From NCBI RefSeq assembly GCF_028462495.1, contig NZ_JAQOWX010000006.1, positions 1 to 64,000 on the forward strand: a DNA stretch of 64,000 nt. Reading direction: 5' to 3'. Source of the stretch: Roseateles_E sp005503085 (GTDB lineage Bacteria; Pseudomonadota; Gammaproteobacteria; Burkholderiales; Burkholderiaceae_C). The position numbers and the translations under genes were made by a program. The notes under the pieces are model-generated. The model saw nothing but the letters and a program-made list of their open reading frames with translations, was not told where the DNA came from and made no database searches. Positions 36,051-44,070 of this stretch are shown in pieces (the first letter of the stretch is position 1; every line of letters begins with the position of its first letter).

Positions 36051-37466
36051 TCACAGCGAGTAGTACATGTCGTACTCGACCGGGTGCGTGGCCATGCGGA
36101 AGCGGGTCACTTCCTGCATCTTCAGGTCGATATAGGCATCGATGAAGGAGTCGGTGAACACGCCGCCCTTGGTCAGGAAGGCACGGTCCTTGTCCAGATA
36201 CTCGAGCGCCTGATCCAGGCTGTGGCAGACGGTCGGGATCTTCGCGTCTTCTTCCGGCGGCAGATGGTAGAGATCCTTGGTGGCGGCTTCGCCCGGGTGG
36301 ATCTTGTTCTCGACGCCGTCCAGGCCGGCCATCATCAGTGCGGCAAAGCACAGATAGGGGTTGGCCGAAGGATCGGGGAAGCGCGCCTCGATGCGGCGGC
36401 CCTTGGGGTTCGCGACATAGGGGATGCGGATCGAGGCCGAGCGGTTCTTGGCCGAGTAGGCCAGCTTCACAGGGGCTTCGAAGCCGGGGACCAGGCGCTT
36501 GTAGCTGTTGGTGCCGGGGTTGGTGATCGCGTTCAGCGCGCGGGCATGCTTGATGATGCCGCCGATATAGAACAGCGCGAACTCGCTCAGGCCGGCATAG
36601 CCGTCGCCGGCGAACAGGTTCTTGCCGTCCTTCCAGATCGACTGGTGCACATGCATGCCGGAGCCGTTGTCGCCGACGATGGGCTTGGGCATGAAGGTCG
36701 CGGTCTTGCCATAGGCATGGGCGACATTGGTGATCACGTACTTCTGCAGCTGCAGCCAGTCGGCGCGCTTGGTCAGCGTGCTGAACTTGGTACCGATTTC
36801 CATCTGGCCGGCGTTGGCCACTTCATGGTGGTGCACCTCGACCGGGATGCCCAGTTGCTCGAGGATCAGGCACATTTCCGAGCGCATGTCCTGGCCGGCG
36901 TCGACCGGGGGCACCGGGAAGTAGCCGCCCTTGACGGTGGGACGGTAGCCGGTGTTGCCGTGCTCGTATTCCTTGCCGGTGTTCCAGGCGGCTTCTTCGG
37001 ATTCGATCTTGTAGAAGCAGCCGGACATGTCATTGCCCCAGCGGATCGAGTCGAAGATGAAGAACTCGGGCTCGGGGCCGAAGTAGGCGGTATCGCCCAG
37101 GCCGGAGGACTTCAGATAGGCTTCGGCGCGCTTGGCCAGCGAACGCGGGTCGCGCTCATAGGCCTTGCCGTCGGCCGGGTCGACCACGTCGCAGGACAGG
37201 ATAAGCGTCGGCTCTTCGAAGAAGGGATCGATATTGGCGGTGTCCGGATCGGGCATCAGCAGCATGTCGGAGGCTTCGATGCCCTTCCAGCCGGCGATCG
37301 ACGAACCGTCGAAGGCGTGACCGGAGACAAACTTGTCCTCATCGAAATGCGACACGGGCACAGACACATGCTGCTCTTTGCCACGGGTGTCGGTGAAGCG
37401 GAAGTCAACGAACTTGACTTCGTTGTCCTTCACCATCTGGATCACATCGGCGACGGTCTTGGCCAT
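36051..37466 (-). CDS. glnA: Glutamine synthetase, type I
   Basis: Makes glutamine from glutamate, ammonia and ATP. It is 471 aa, the standard GS-I length. Signatures are FDGSSIAGWKGIEASDMLLMPD at the N-terminus, the ATP-binding KPIVGDNGSGMHVHQS, and the catalytic-loop region NPGTNSYKRLVPGFEAPV. The adenylylation site is Tyr400 in KDLYHLPPEE, so activity should be set by GlnE. AGGAG 6 nt before the ATG at 37466 fixes the start. A sigma-54 promoter lies about 90 bp upstream and ntrBC follow, giving a nitrogen-regulated locus. Confidence 0.98.
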   Translation of the reverse strand: MAKTVADVIQMVKDNEVKFVDFRFTDTRGKEQHVSVPVSHFDEDKFVSGHAFDGSSIAGWKGIEASDMLLMPDPDTANIDPFFEEPTLILSCDVVDPADGKAYERDPRSLAKRAEAYLKSSGLGDTAYFGPEPEFFIFDSIRWGNDMSGCFYKIESEEAAWNTGKEYEHGNTGYRPTVKGGYFPVPPVDAGQDMRSEMCLILEQLGIPVEVHHHEVANAGQMEIGTKFSTLTKRADWLQLQKYVITNVAHAYGKTATFMPKPIVGDNGSGMHVHQSIWKDGKNLFAGDGYAGLSEFALFYIGGIIKHARALNAITNPGTNSYKRLVPGFEAPVKLAYSAKNRSASIRIPYVANPKGRRIEARFPDPSANPYLCFAALMMAGLDGVENKIHPGEAATKDLYHLPPEEDAKIPTVCHSLDQALEYLDKDRAFLTKGGVFTDSFIDAYIDLKMQEVTRFRMATHPVEYDMYYSL

Positions 37467-37555
37467 CAATCACTCCTAGCTAGCGGAAAGCTTTGTACAG
37501 GTGGTACGGGTATCGAACGAATTCGGCGAGCGCCTCGGCGCGTGCGTTTCTAACT

Positions 37556-37573
37556 AAGCAGTTTGCGTGCCAA
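37556..37573 (-). promoter_or_regulatory. Sigma-54 (RpoN) promoter of glnA
   Basis: On the minus strand TTGGCACGCAAACTGCTT matches TGGCACG-N4-TTGCW except for one base. The invariant GG (37571-37570) and GC (37559-37558) are separated by exactly 10 nt. Transcription would start near 37546, leaving a leader of about 80 nt. Sigma-54 promoters need an activator, and NtrC is encoded downstream in the same cluster. Confidence 0.88.
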
Positions 37574-37595
37574 GTCGGTGAGCAGCGAGCGCCAG

Positions 37596-37612
37596 CTCGG
37601 TGCATCACCGAG
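37596..37612. repeat. Perfect inverted repeat upstream of the glnA promoter
   Basis: CTCGGTG-CAT-CACCGAG is centred about 58 bp upstream of the predicted glnA start, and a second repeat GGCCG/CGGCC lies at 37614-37633. It may be an activator site, but the half-sites point the opposite way from the NtrC pattern (GCAC...GTGC). It could equally be a hairpin at the end of the upstream operon. Confidence 0.35.
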
Positions 37613-37718
37613 TGGCCGGGGCATTATCGGCCGGCCCAGCGCTGACGCCCTTGAGGACACACCGCCGGTCGGGCGACAGGCGCGCACCAAGCACCAAAAC
37701 AGAGCAAGCCCGCACCGA

Positions 37719-38525
37719 CTATCGCACCATTTCAGTGCTTATCACAGCACCAAATTGGATCAGCCCCTGCTTCAGCGCGGCATAGGCCTGTACCAGCCGC
37801 TCGGGCTCCTGCTCCGGGCCGGCCTTGACGCCCAGCTCGATATGCCGGCCCCACTGCGGATGGTCGACGCTGGGCAGGCTGAAGACCTTGATGCCGGCAA
37901 AGTCGGCCTCGATGCGCTCCATCAGCGGGGTCAGCGCCGCCTCCATCGCGCCCTGCACGATCAGCGAGCGTTCGCTGATGCCGCTGGCGCGGTGCAGATC
38001 GGCGTGACGCTGATCCAGCACCCACTCCATCATCGGGTGTGCCATCACCGGGAAGCCGGGCACGAAGTAGACCGTGCCGACATAAAAGCCCGGAATCTTG
38101 TTGAAGGGGTTGGGGATGATGGCCGCCCCCGCCGGGAACACGCCCATCTGGAAGCGGCGCAGGCTGTCGGGATGCTCGGGGTCGGCGCTCGTGCCCTGCT
38201 CGGCCGCCATCTCGCTGATGCGCTGCCAGATCAGCTCCCTGGCCTCGGGGTGCAGGACCAGTTCGCGACCCAGGGCCGCAGCGGCCGCCTGGCGGCTGTG
38301 GTCATCGGGCGTGGCGCCGATGCCACCGCACGACACCACCAGATCGCCGCTGGCGAAGGCGCGGGCCAGGCTGGCCGTCAGGCGCTCGCGGTCGTCGCCG
38401 ACATACTCGGCCCAGGACAGCGAGAGGCCGCGCGCGGCCAGGATCTCGATGAACTTGGCCAGGTGCTTGTCCTGGCGCTTGCCGGACAGGATTTCGTCAC
38501 CAACGATGATCAGACCGATATTCAT
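37719..38525 (-). CDS. CinA-like molybdopterin-binding (MoCF) domain protein
   Basis: A 268-aa protein of the competence/damage-inducible CinA N-terminal type. It begins MNIGLIIVGDEILSGKRQDKH and carries the MoCF motif VVSCGGIGATPDDHSRQAAAAA. It lacks the C-terminal deamidase domain of full-length CinA. Related stand-alone proteins have pyrophosphatase-type activity on nucleotide-like substrates; the reaction here is not certain. Its ATG overlaps the stop of the EI24 gene (ATGA), so it is the last gene of a coupled operon. Confidence 0.88.
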   Translation of the reverse strand: MNIGLIIVGDEILSGKRQDKHLAKFIEILAARGLSLSWAEYVGDDRERLTASLARAFASGDLVVSCGGIGATPDDHSRQAAAAALGRELVLHPEARELIWQRISEMAAEQGTSADPEHPDSLRRFQMGVFPAGAAIIPNPFNKIPGFYVGTVYFVPGFPVMAHPMMEWVLDQRHADLHRASGISERSLIVQGAMEAALTPLMERIEADFAGIKVFSLPSVDHPQWGRHIELGVKAGPEQEPERLVQAYAALKQGLIQFGAVISTEMVR

Positions 38526-39403
38526 AGGGCGGGCGGCAGCAGGGTGGGCGGGGATGGCAATTCTTCCAGCACGGGCGGCGCTTCAGGGACGACGACGGTA
38601 CGGGCTCGCAACTCGGCCAGCGCGTTCAGCGCGTAATGGGCGAACCACAGCGTCGAGAACGCGAAGATCAAGGTGTAGAGCCAGACCGTCAGCAGCACCA
38701 GGAAGGGCGCCAGCACCACGGCCATCATGCTGACCGCCCAGATCAGCGAGGGCGCGGCGCCCAGATAGCCGCTGATCACGCCCATGCTCAGCAGCGGCAG
38801 GCGGTGCTCGCGCATCAGCTGCTTGCGCTCCTCGGCCGAGGCATGCTCGGCCAGCACATCGAAGGCGAACACGCGGTAGGTCAGCCAGCCCCAGATCAAC
38901 GGCGGCAGCACCAGCACCAGCGGCGGGATCAGCCAGAAGGGCATGCTCAGGAACAGCAGCAGCAGCGCGCCGGCCGAGCACAGCAGCGACCACAGCAGGC
39001 CCTGCCACCAGGCCGAGCCGCGCTTGCGCTCCAGGGTGGGGAAGCGCCGCTCGGCCACCAGGGTCACGATGGACGGCGTCATCAACAGCGCCACCAGCAG
39101 CAGGCTGAAGATCAGCACCACCGGCACCGCCATCACGATCACCAAAAGCGGTGCGACCACGCTGCGAAAGCCCTCGCCCCCCATGCTGTCCAGCCAGCGC
39201 AGCAGGCTCTCGATCAGCAGCCAGGATTCCAGCGTGCCGCGCACGCCGGCGACCGCCGCCTCCCAGAAGAAATAGGCCAGGCCCACGGTGGTGCTCGCCG
39301 CGATCAGCAGCGGCAGCAGCGACAGCGCGATCACGCGCGGATGCAGGCAATAGGCGGCGGCGCGCCAGAAGGCATCACCAAGGCGGCCCATCGTGTTGAC
39401 CAT
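38522..39403 (-). CDS. EI24-domain integral membrane protein
   Basis: A 293-aa membrane protein of the EI24/CysZ superfamily. About five to six hydrophobic segments alternate with loops, for example HPRVIALSLLPLLIAASTTVGLAYFF and the central ARRFP-like cytoplasmic region ERRFPTLERKRGSAWWQGL. The start at 39403 has AGAGGG at a good distance; ATGs at 39409 and 39391 are alternatives. The function is unknown. CysZ is a sulfate transporter in this superfamily, but nothing here supports sulfate specifically. The C-terminal tail is Pro/Leu-rich. Confidence 0.8.
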   Translation of the reverse strand: MVNTMGRLGDAFWRAAAYCLHPRVIALSLLPLLIAASTTVGLAYFFWEAAVAGVRGTLESWLLIESLLRWLDSMGGEGFRSVVAPLLVIVMAVPVVLIFSLLLVALLMTPSIVTLVAERRFPTLERKRGSAWWQGLLWSLLCSAGALLLLFLSMPFWLIPPLVLVLPPLIWGWLTYRVFAFDVLAEHASAEERKQLMREHRLPLLSMGVISGYLGAAPSLIWAVSMMAVVLAPFLVLLTVWLYTLIFAFSTLWFAHYALNALAELRARTVVVPEAPPVLEELPSPPTLLPPAL

Positions 39404-39452
39404 CGTCATCCCTCTTCTGTTGGCAATGGGCGCCAAGCATACCCGGGCGGTT

Positions 39453-40418
39453 TCAGCCGCGCCCCAGAAGGCGCTTGAGCCCCAGCCATTGCTGGGCCCA
39501 GCAGCCGCGCCCGTAGTCGCGCCCGCCCTCCTCGACCAGCTGGTCGCGAATGCCGGTGGGGTCATAGCGCAGCTGGAAGTCGGCGGTGCCGAACAGCTGA
39601 TCCCAGACCGGCAGCAGCACCGCGAAATTGCAGCCGCCCAGCGTGCCCCGGCCGGCCGACTCATGGCCGATGCCGATCGCGTGATGGCGGCGGTGAAAGC
39701 GCGGGCTCACCAGCAGCCGCTCCAGCACCGGCCCGAACCACAGCCGCACATTGGCATGCTGCAGGCTCTCCAGCAGCTGCGACAACGCCACCAGCGCGAC
39801 GAACTGACCCGGCTCCACGCCGATGAAGCGGGCCAGCAGCACAAAGGCCGAGTCGATCAGCACATCGTCGAGCAGATGGTTGCGGTTATCGCTCCACAAG
39901 CTCATCTGGCGCTGGCTGTGGTGCAGCGCATGCAGCTGCCACCACCAGCCGAACTGATGCTGGGCGCGGTGCAGCCAGTAGTTGACGAAGTCGAACACCA
40001 GCAGATAGAGGCAGAAGCTGACCCAGGGGATGTCGCTGACGCCGGGCCAGACCGCATCGAGCTGGAAGCTCGGCACACCGGCCATGCGCAGCGTGCCGGC
40101 CAGCGCGTCCCACAGCGGGTCGATCGCGAAGAACATCGCGACCCTGAACAGGCCCAGGCGATGGATCAAGGTGTAGATCACATCGACCCGCCGCGCCGCG
40201 CGGTCGGTCTGCGCCTCGACCGGCCGCCAACGCTCCAGCGCGCGCAGCAGGGTCAGCATCACGACGATCTGCGCCAGCCCCACCAGCAGCCAGCCGGTCG
40301 CCGCATAGCCGTCTTCCAGCAGATCGCCGAAGCCCAGCCCGAACAGCAGCGGCTGGACCCAGTGCTCGAACAGCAGCTGCTGGGCCAGCCCGAAGGTGTC
40401 GACCAGCCAGTCCATCAA
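39453..40418 (-). CDS. Sterol desaturase/fatty acid hydroxylase family membrane protein
   Basis: A 321-aa membrane di-iron enzyme. The histidine clusters are complete: HRAQHQFGWWWQLHALHHSQ (HX3H and HX2HH types) and RFHRRHHAIG further on. Hydrophobic segments flank them. Such enzymes hydroxylate or desaturate lipids or cleave alkyl ethers. Its ATG overlaps the stop of the polysaccharide deacetylase gene (ATGA), so the two are translationally coupled. The substrate is unknown; a membrane lipid is the default guess. Confidence 0.9.
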   Translation of the reverse strand: MMDWLVDTFGLAQQLLFEHWVQPLLFGLGFGDLLEDGYAATGWLLVGLAQIVVMLTLLRALERWRPVEAQTDRAARRVDVIYTLIHRLGLFRVAMFFAIDPLWDALAGTLRMAGVPSFQLDAVWPGVSDIPWVSFCLYLLVFDFVNYWLHRAQHQFGWWWQLHALHHSQRQMSLWSDNRNHLLDDVLIDSAFVLLARFIGVEPGQFVALVALSQLLESLQHANVRLWFGPVLERLLVSPRFHRRHHAIGIGHESAGRGTLGGCNFAVLLPVWDQLFGTADFQLRYDPTGIRDQLVEEGGRDYGRGCWAQQWLGLKRLLGRG

Positions 40419-41212
40419 GGCCTCTTGGCAGTCTGCGCCGCCATCAGCGGGGCATAGCGGGGATGCTCGCGCAGCGGCGCGAAGCAGAAGCCGCGCTGCT
40501 TGAGCCCCAGCACCAGCGGCTCCAGCACCGCCGGCGCCCAGGCCTCCTGGCGCGACCAGATGCCCAGATGGGCCAGCAGGATGTCGCCGGGCCGGATCTC
40601 GCGCAGCGCCTTGGCCAGCAGCTGCGCATTCGGATAGCGGTCGCTGGGCAGCTCGTCGCCCAGGAAACCGGCCGCGCTCCAGCCCACATGCTCGAAACCG
40701 CAGGCCTTGGCCGCCGCCAGCAGGGCCGGCGAGGTCTTGCCGCCGGGGGCGCGGAACAGCGGCGCCATCGGCCGCCCCGTCATCTCGGCAAAGCGCCGCG
40801 CCGGCTGTTTCAACGCCTCGCAGTACTGCGCAGCCGTCAGCTCGCGCACCCGGGGCGTCTGCTGCCCGGCCACGGTACGGAAGCGAAAGCGTGCCTCGCC
40901 CTTCAGCGGCGCCAGGTCCTTCAGCCAGATGTCGTGGTCCCAGGTGTGGGAGCCGAAGTCATGACCCTCGGCGGCACGCGCGCGCCACCAGGGCGCCCAT
41001 TGCGCGTCCAGGCTGGCACCGCCGTCCAGCGTCGGCTCGTTGGCGAGGAAGAAGCTCAGCCGCAGCTCGTGCTTCTTGATCAGCGAGGCCAGCAGCGGTG
41101 CGACACCCATATGGCCGGTATCGAAAGTCAGATAGACCGGCTTCTCGCCGCTCTGGCAGGCCTGGGCCGGCAGCGCCGCCAGCAGCAGGAGCCCCAGCCA
41201 TTGGATCTTCAT
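40415..41212 (-). CDS. Exported polysaccharide deacetylase-family protein with altered first motif
   Basis: A 265-aa NodB-fold protein with a signal peptide (MKIQWLGLLLLAALPAQA). The expected TFDDG motif reads TFDTGHMG, so the second Asp, normally a metal ligand, is Thr. The second motif is intact (GHDFGSHTWDHD) and the third is present as FRAPGGKTSP. The change may mean a different metal site or loss of activity. It is coupled by ATGA overlaps to the beta-propeller gene upstream and the desaturase gene downstream. The substrate is unknown. Confidence 0.88.
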   Translation of the reverse strand: MKIQWLGLLLLAALPAQACQSGEKPVYLTFDTGHMGVAPLLASLIKKHELRLSFFLANEPTLDGGASLDAQWAPWWRARAAEGHDFGSHTWDHDIWLKDLAPLKGEARFRFRTVAGQQTPRVRELTAAQYCEALKQPARRFAEMTGRPMAPLFRAPGGKTSPALLAAAKACGFEHVGWSAAGFLGDELPSDRYPNAQLLAKALREIRPGDILLAHLGIWSRQEAWAPAVLEPLVLGLKQRGFCFAPLREHPRYAPLMAAQTAKRP

Positions 41213-42210
41213 TGCCGGGGCGCGTGATCCAGGGTCCAGACGCCATGCGGCGAGCGGCCCACCTTGACCTGGCGCAGCACCTGGCGACGCTCGATATCGA
41301 CCAGGGTCAGCTTGCGCGCCCAGCGCGAGGTGAACAGCAGGGTCTTGCCGTCGGCCGACACATCCATATCGTCCGGCCCGCCCGGGCCGGGCAGCTCGCC
41401 GACCACGCTGAAATCGGCCAGTGCGATCTTGCTGATGGTGTTGGCCGCGCGGTTGCTGACCAGCACATGGCGGCCATCGCCCAGCGCGCGGAAGGAATGG
41501 GCGCCCTTGCCGGTCACGATGCGGCGCACCAGCTGCGGCTGAGGGCCGCTGACCTTGTAGACCTCGACCAGCATATCGCCGGTCAGCGCTACCAGCAGGT
41601 GCTTGTCGTCCGGCGTCAGATAGACATCGGCCGGCATCTTGCCGACCTTGATCTTCCAGCGCGGCGTCTGCGTCGCCAGGTCGATGGCCAGCAGCTCGTC
41701 GCTGCCCTGCAGGCTCACATAGACCACGCGGCTGCGGCTGTCGATAGCGAGATGGCTGGGGATCTTAGGCGCCTCGATGCGCTTGACCAGCTGCAGCGGC
41801 GCCGCCGCATTGCTCGGCAGCCAGCGGTACAGCGCCACATGGTCGAGCCGGTTCGCGGTCGTGACCAGCCACTTCATGTCCGGCGAGAAACGCAGGTGGT
41901 AGGGGTCGGGAATGTCGCGCAGCACACGCTGCACCTCGGCCGTACGCGGGTCGACAAAGGTCAGCGAATCGCCCAGCGCATTGGCCACCACCAGGGACTT
42001 CTCGTCCGGGCTCAGATAGAGATGATGCGGCTCCTTGCCGGTGGGGATGCGCTTGATCTGGGTGAAGCTGACCGGGTCGATCACGCTGATGTCCGCGTCC
42101 AGCGAATTGAGCACAAAGATCGGCTTGCTGCCGGTGCTGGCCTGCACCCCGGCAGCCATGAGCACAAGCATCAAGGCGGCCGCAGCGCGCGGCCAGAAAG
42201 GGGTTCGCAT
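41209..42210 (-). CDS. Exported YncE-like beta-propeller protein
   Basis: A 333-aa protein with a signal peptide (start MRTPFWPRAAAALMLVLMAAGVQA) and YVTN/YncE-type repeats. Repeated short strands such as DADISVIDPVSFTQIKRIPTG, SLTFVDPRTAEVQRVLRD and LLAIDLATQTPRWKIKVG are spaced about 40-45 residues, consistent with a seven-bladed propeller. It is probably a periplasmic binding or scaffold protein. It is the first gene of the coupled trio with the deacetylase and desaturase-like genes. No enzyme activity is predicted. Confidence 0.85.
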   Translation of the reverse strand: MRTPFWPRAAAALMLVLMAAGVQASTGSKPIFVLNSLDADISVIDPVSFTQIKRIPTGKEPHHLYLSPDEKSLVVANALGDSLTFVDPRTAEVQRVLRDIPDPYHLRFSPDMKWLVTTANRLDHVALYRWLPSNAAAPLQLVKRIEAPKIPSHLAIDSRSRVVYVSLQGSDELLAIDLATQTPRWKIKVGKMPADVYLTPDDKHLLVALTGDMLVEVYKVSGPQPQLVRRIVTGKGAHSFRALGDGRHVLVSNRAANTISKIALADFSVVGELPGPGGPDDMDVSADGKTLLFTSRWARKLTLVDIERRQVLRQVKVGRSPHGVWTLDHAPRQ

Positions 42211-42243
42211 CGAGAGTCCTTGGATAGCGTTCGCCCGCAGCCG

Positions 42244-42274
42244 AAAAAACAAAAGGCAGTGCGAGCACTGCCTT
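42244..42274 (-). terminator. Strong intrinsic terminator after the AIM24-family gene
   Basis: AAGGCAGTGC (42253-42262) pairs with GCACTGCCTT (42265-42274). On the minus strand the stem is followed by TTGTTTTTTCGG. It is 26 bp past the stop at 42300 and separates this gene from the propeller gene. Confidence 0.92.
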
Positions 42275-42299
42275 GAGTGTAGGACCGGGAAACGAAGGC

Positions 42300-43112
42300 T
42301 TATTCGTCGTCACCACCCAAAAGACCGCCCAATAGACCGGCTCCAGCCACGCCGGTCAGCAAGGACCCTTCCTCACGGCGACCGCCGTTCTGCGGCGCGG
42401 CAGCGAAGATGCGCGAGGCCAGGCGCGAGAAGGGCAGGCTTTGCAGCCAGACCTCGCCGGGGCCGCTGAGCTTGGCCAGGAACAGGCCCTCGCCACCGAA
42501 CAGCGCCGTCTTGATCTTGCCGACGTACTGGATCTCGAAGTTGACGCTGGGTGTGTAGGCCACGACGCAGCCGGTGTCCACCATCAGGGTCTGGCCCGGC
42601 GCCAGCGTACGGCGCAGGCAGGTGCCGCCAGCATGGACAAAGGCCAGGCCGTCGCCCTCGAGCTTCTGCATGATGAAGCCCTCGCCGCCGAAAAAGCCGG
42701 TGCTGAGTTTTTGCTGGATCGCGATGCCCAGCGAGACGCCGCGCGCCGCGCACAGAAAGGCGTCCTTCTGGCAGATCAGCGTGCCGCCCATCTTGCTCAG
42801 ATCCATCGGCAGGATCTTGCCCGGATAGGGGGCGGCAAAGGCGACGCGCTGCTTGGCGCCGGCGTTGTTGGTGTAGATGGTGGTGAACAGCGAGTCGCCG
42901 GTCACCAGGCGCTTGCCGGCGCCCAGCAGCTTGCCGAAGAAACCGCCCTGCTGGGCGGAGCCGTCGCCGAACACCGTGTCCATCGCGATGCCGGCGTCCA
43001 TGAACATCATGCTGCCGGCCTCACCGATCGCGGCCTCGCCCGGGTCGAGCTCGACCTCGACGAACTGCATCTCGCTGCCCTTGATCTCGTAATCCACCAC
43101 ATCCATTGCCAT
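42300..43112 (-). CDS. TIGR00266 / AIM24 family protein
   Basis: A 270-aa protein of the AIM24 (TIGR00266) family, beta-rich and of unknown bacterial function. Visible features are EAGSMMFMDAGIAMDTVFGDGS, LFTTIYTNNAGAKQRVAFA, FLCAARGVSLGIAIQQK and a C-terminal Gly-rich GLLGGLLGGDDE. AGGAG 6 nt before the ATG at 43112 sets the start, with a second in-frame ATG 2 codons later. The gene has its own strong terminator and is divergent from the IclR regulator, 70 bp apart. Confidence 0.88.
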   Translation of the reverse strand: MAMDVVDYEIKGSEMQFVEVELDPGEAAIGEAGSMMFMDAGIAMDTVFGDGSAQQGGFFGKLLGAGKRLVTGDSLFTTIYTNNAGAKQRVAFAAPYPGKILPMDLSKMGGTLICQKDAFLCAARGVSLGIAIQQKLSTGFFGGEGFIMQKLEGDGLAFVHAGGTCLRRTLAPGQTLMVDTGCVVAYTPSVNFEIQYVGKIKTALFGGEGLFLAKLSGPGEVWLQSLPFSRLASRIFAAAPQNGGRREEGSLLTGVAGAGLLGGLLGGDDE

Positions 43113-43139
43113 TGCCAACTCCTGAAAACAGAACAAAAC

Positions 43140-43154
43140 GGGCGAGATCGTAAC
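43140..43154 (-). promoter_or_regulatory. Possible IclR-regulator site in the shared intergenic region
   Basis: The minus-strand sequence GTTACGATCTCGCCC resembles the PcaR-type sequence GTTCGATAATCGCAC if one insertion and one deletion are allowed, and sits 28 bp before the IclR-family start. It could be an autoregulatory site. The match is weak. Confidence 0.25.
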
Positions 43155-43182
43155 CAAACTTGCCATGCCTATACTGCGCCCC

Positions 43183-43989
43183 ATGACGGAAGCCCCCACC
43201 GCCGCCGCCTTGCCGGACCTCAAGCCCGGCGACAGCTATGTGCAATCCTTCGCCCGCGGACTGTCTGTGATCCGCGCCTTCAGCGCCGAGGCACCGCGCC
43301 AGACCCTCACCGAGGTGGCCAAGCGCTGCGGCCTGACCCGCGCCGGCGCGCGCCGCATCCTGCTGACCCTGGAGACCCTGGGCTATGTGCGCAGCGACGG
43401 CCGCCTGTTTTCGCTGACGCCCAAGATCCTCGACCTGGGCTTTGCCTATCTGTCCTCGCAGCCGCTGTGGCAGTTTGCCGAGCCGGTGATGCAGAACCTG
43501 GTGGCCGATCTGAAGGAAAGCTGCTCGGCCGCCGTGCTGGAGGGTCAGGACATCGTCTATGTGCTGCGGGTGCCGGCGCGCAAGATCATGAGCATCAATC
43601 TGGGCCTGGGCAGCCGGCTGCCGGCCTGGTGCACCTCGATGGGGCGGGTGTTGCTGGCCTCGATGAGCGCCGAGGATCTCGAGGCGCATCTGAGCGGCGT
43701 GCAGCTGCAGGCCCATACCGGCCGCACCGTGATGCATCTGGACGAGTTGCGCGAGCGCATCGCCGCCGCGCGCGAACAGGGCTGGTGTCTGGTGAATCAG
43801 GAACTCGAAGAAGGCCTGGTGTCGCTGGCCGCGCCCATCGTCGACCGCAGCGGCCGCGCCATCGCGGCGCTCAACGTCAGCGGCCAGGTCAACCGCACGC
43901 CGCCCGACACCATGCTGGCGAGCTGCCTGCCCCGGCTGCTGGAGGCGGCGCAGGGGATTTCGAGGTTGTTGCAGTTGCGGGCGGGGTGA
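43183..43989 (+). CDS. IclR-family transcriptional regulator (PcaR/PcaU/PobR type)
   Basis: A 268-aa regulator. The N-terminal winged HTH (about residues 18-75) begins SYVQSFARGLSVIRAFSAEAPRQTLTEVAKRCGLTRAGARRILLTLETLGYV, a sequence typical of the PcaR/PcaU/PobR branch that controls aromatic catabolism. The C-terminal effector domain includes CSAAVLEGQDIVYVLRVPARKIMS and LGSRLPAWCTSMGRVLLA. The ATG at 43183 was preferred to one at 43165 because a -10-like TATACT overlaps the latter; the choice is uncertain. pobA-pcaHG, 17 kb away, is a plausible target. Confidence 0.88.
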   Translation: MTEAPTAAALPDLKPGDSYVQSFARGLSVIRAFSAEAPRQTLTEVAKRCGLTRAGARRILLTLETLGYVRSDGRLFSLTPKILDLGFAYLSSQPLWQFAEPVMQNLVADLKESCSAAVLEGQDIVYVLRVPARKIMSINLGLGSRLPAWCTSMGRVLLASMSAEDLEAHLSGVQLQAHTGRTVMHLDELRERIAAAREQGWCLVNQELEEGLVSLAAPIVDRSGRAIAALNVSGQVNRTPPDTMLASCLPRLLEAAQGISRLLQLRAG

Positions 43990-43997
43990 TTTCCCCG

Positions 43998-44059
43998 GCC
44001 GAGCCGCGCGAGACGCGGCTCGGCGTTCGATGGGCGTCGCCGAGTCCTCAGGACTCGGC
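43998..44059. terminator. Two adjacent hairpins between convergent iclR-type and phaB genes
   Basis: Stem one is GCCGAGCCGCG (43998-44008) with CGCGGCTCGGC (44014-44024). Stem two is GCCGAGTCC (44039-44047) with GGACTCGGC (44051-44059). Both have short loops and neither has a T-run. They fill most of the 81-bp gap between the two stop codons and probably act as a bidirectional transcription boundary. Confidence 0.55.
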
Positions 44060-44070
44060 TTGGTCCCATC

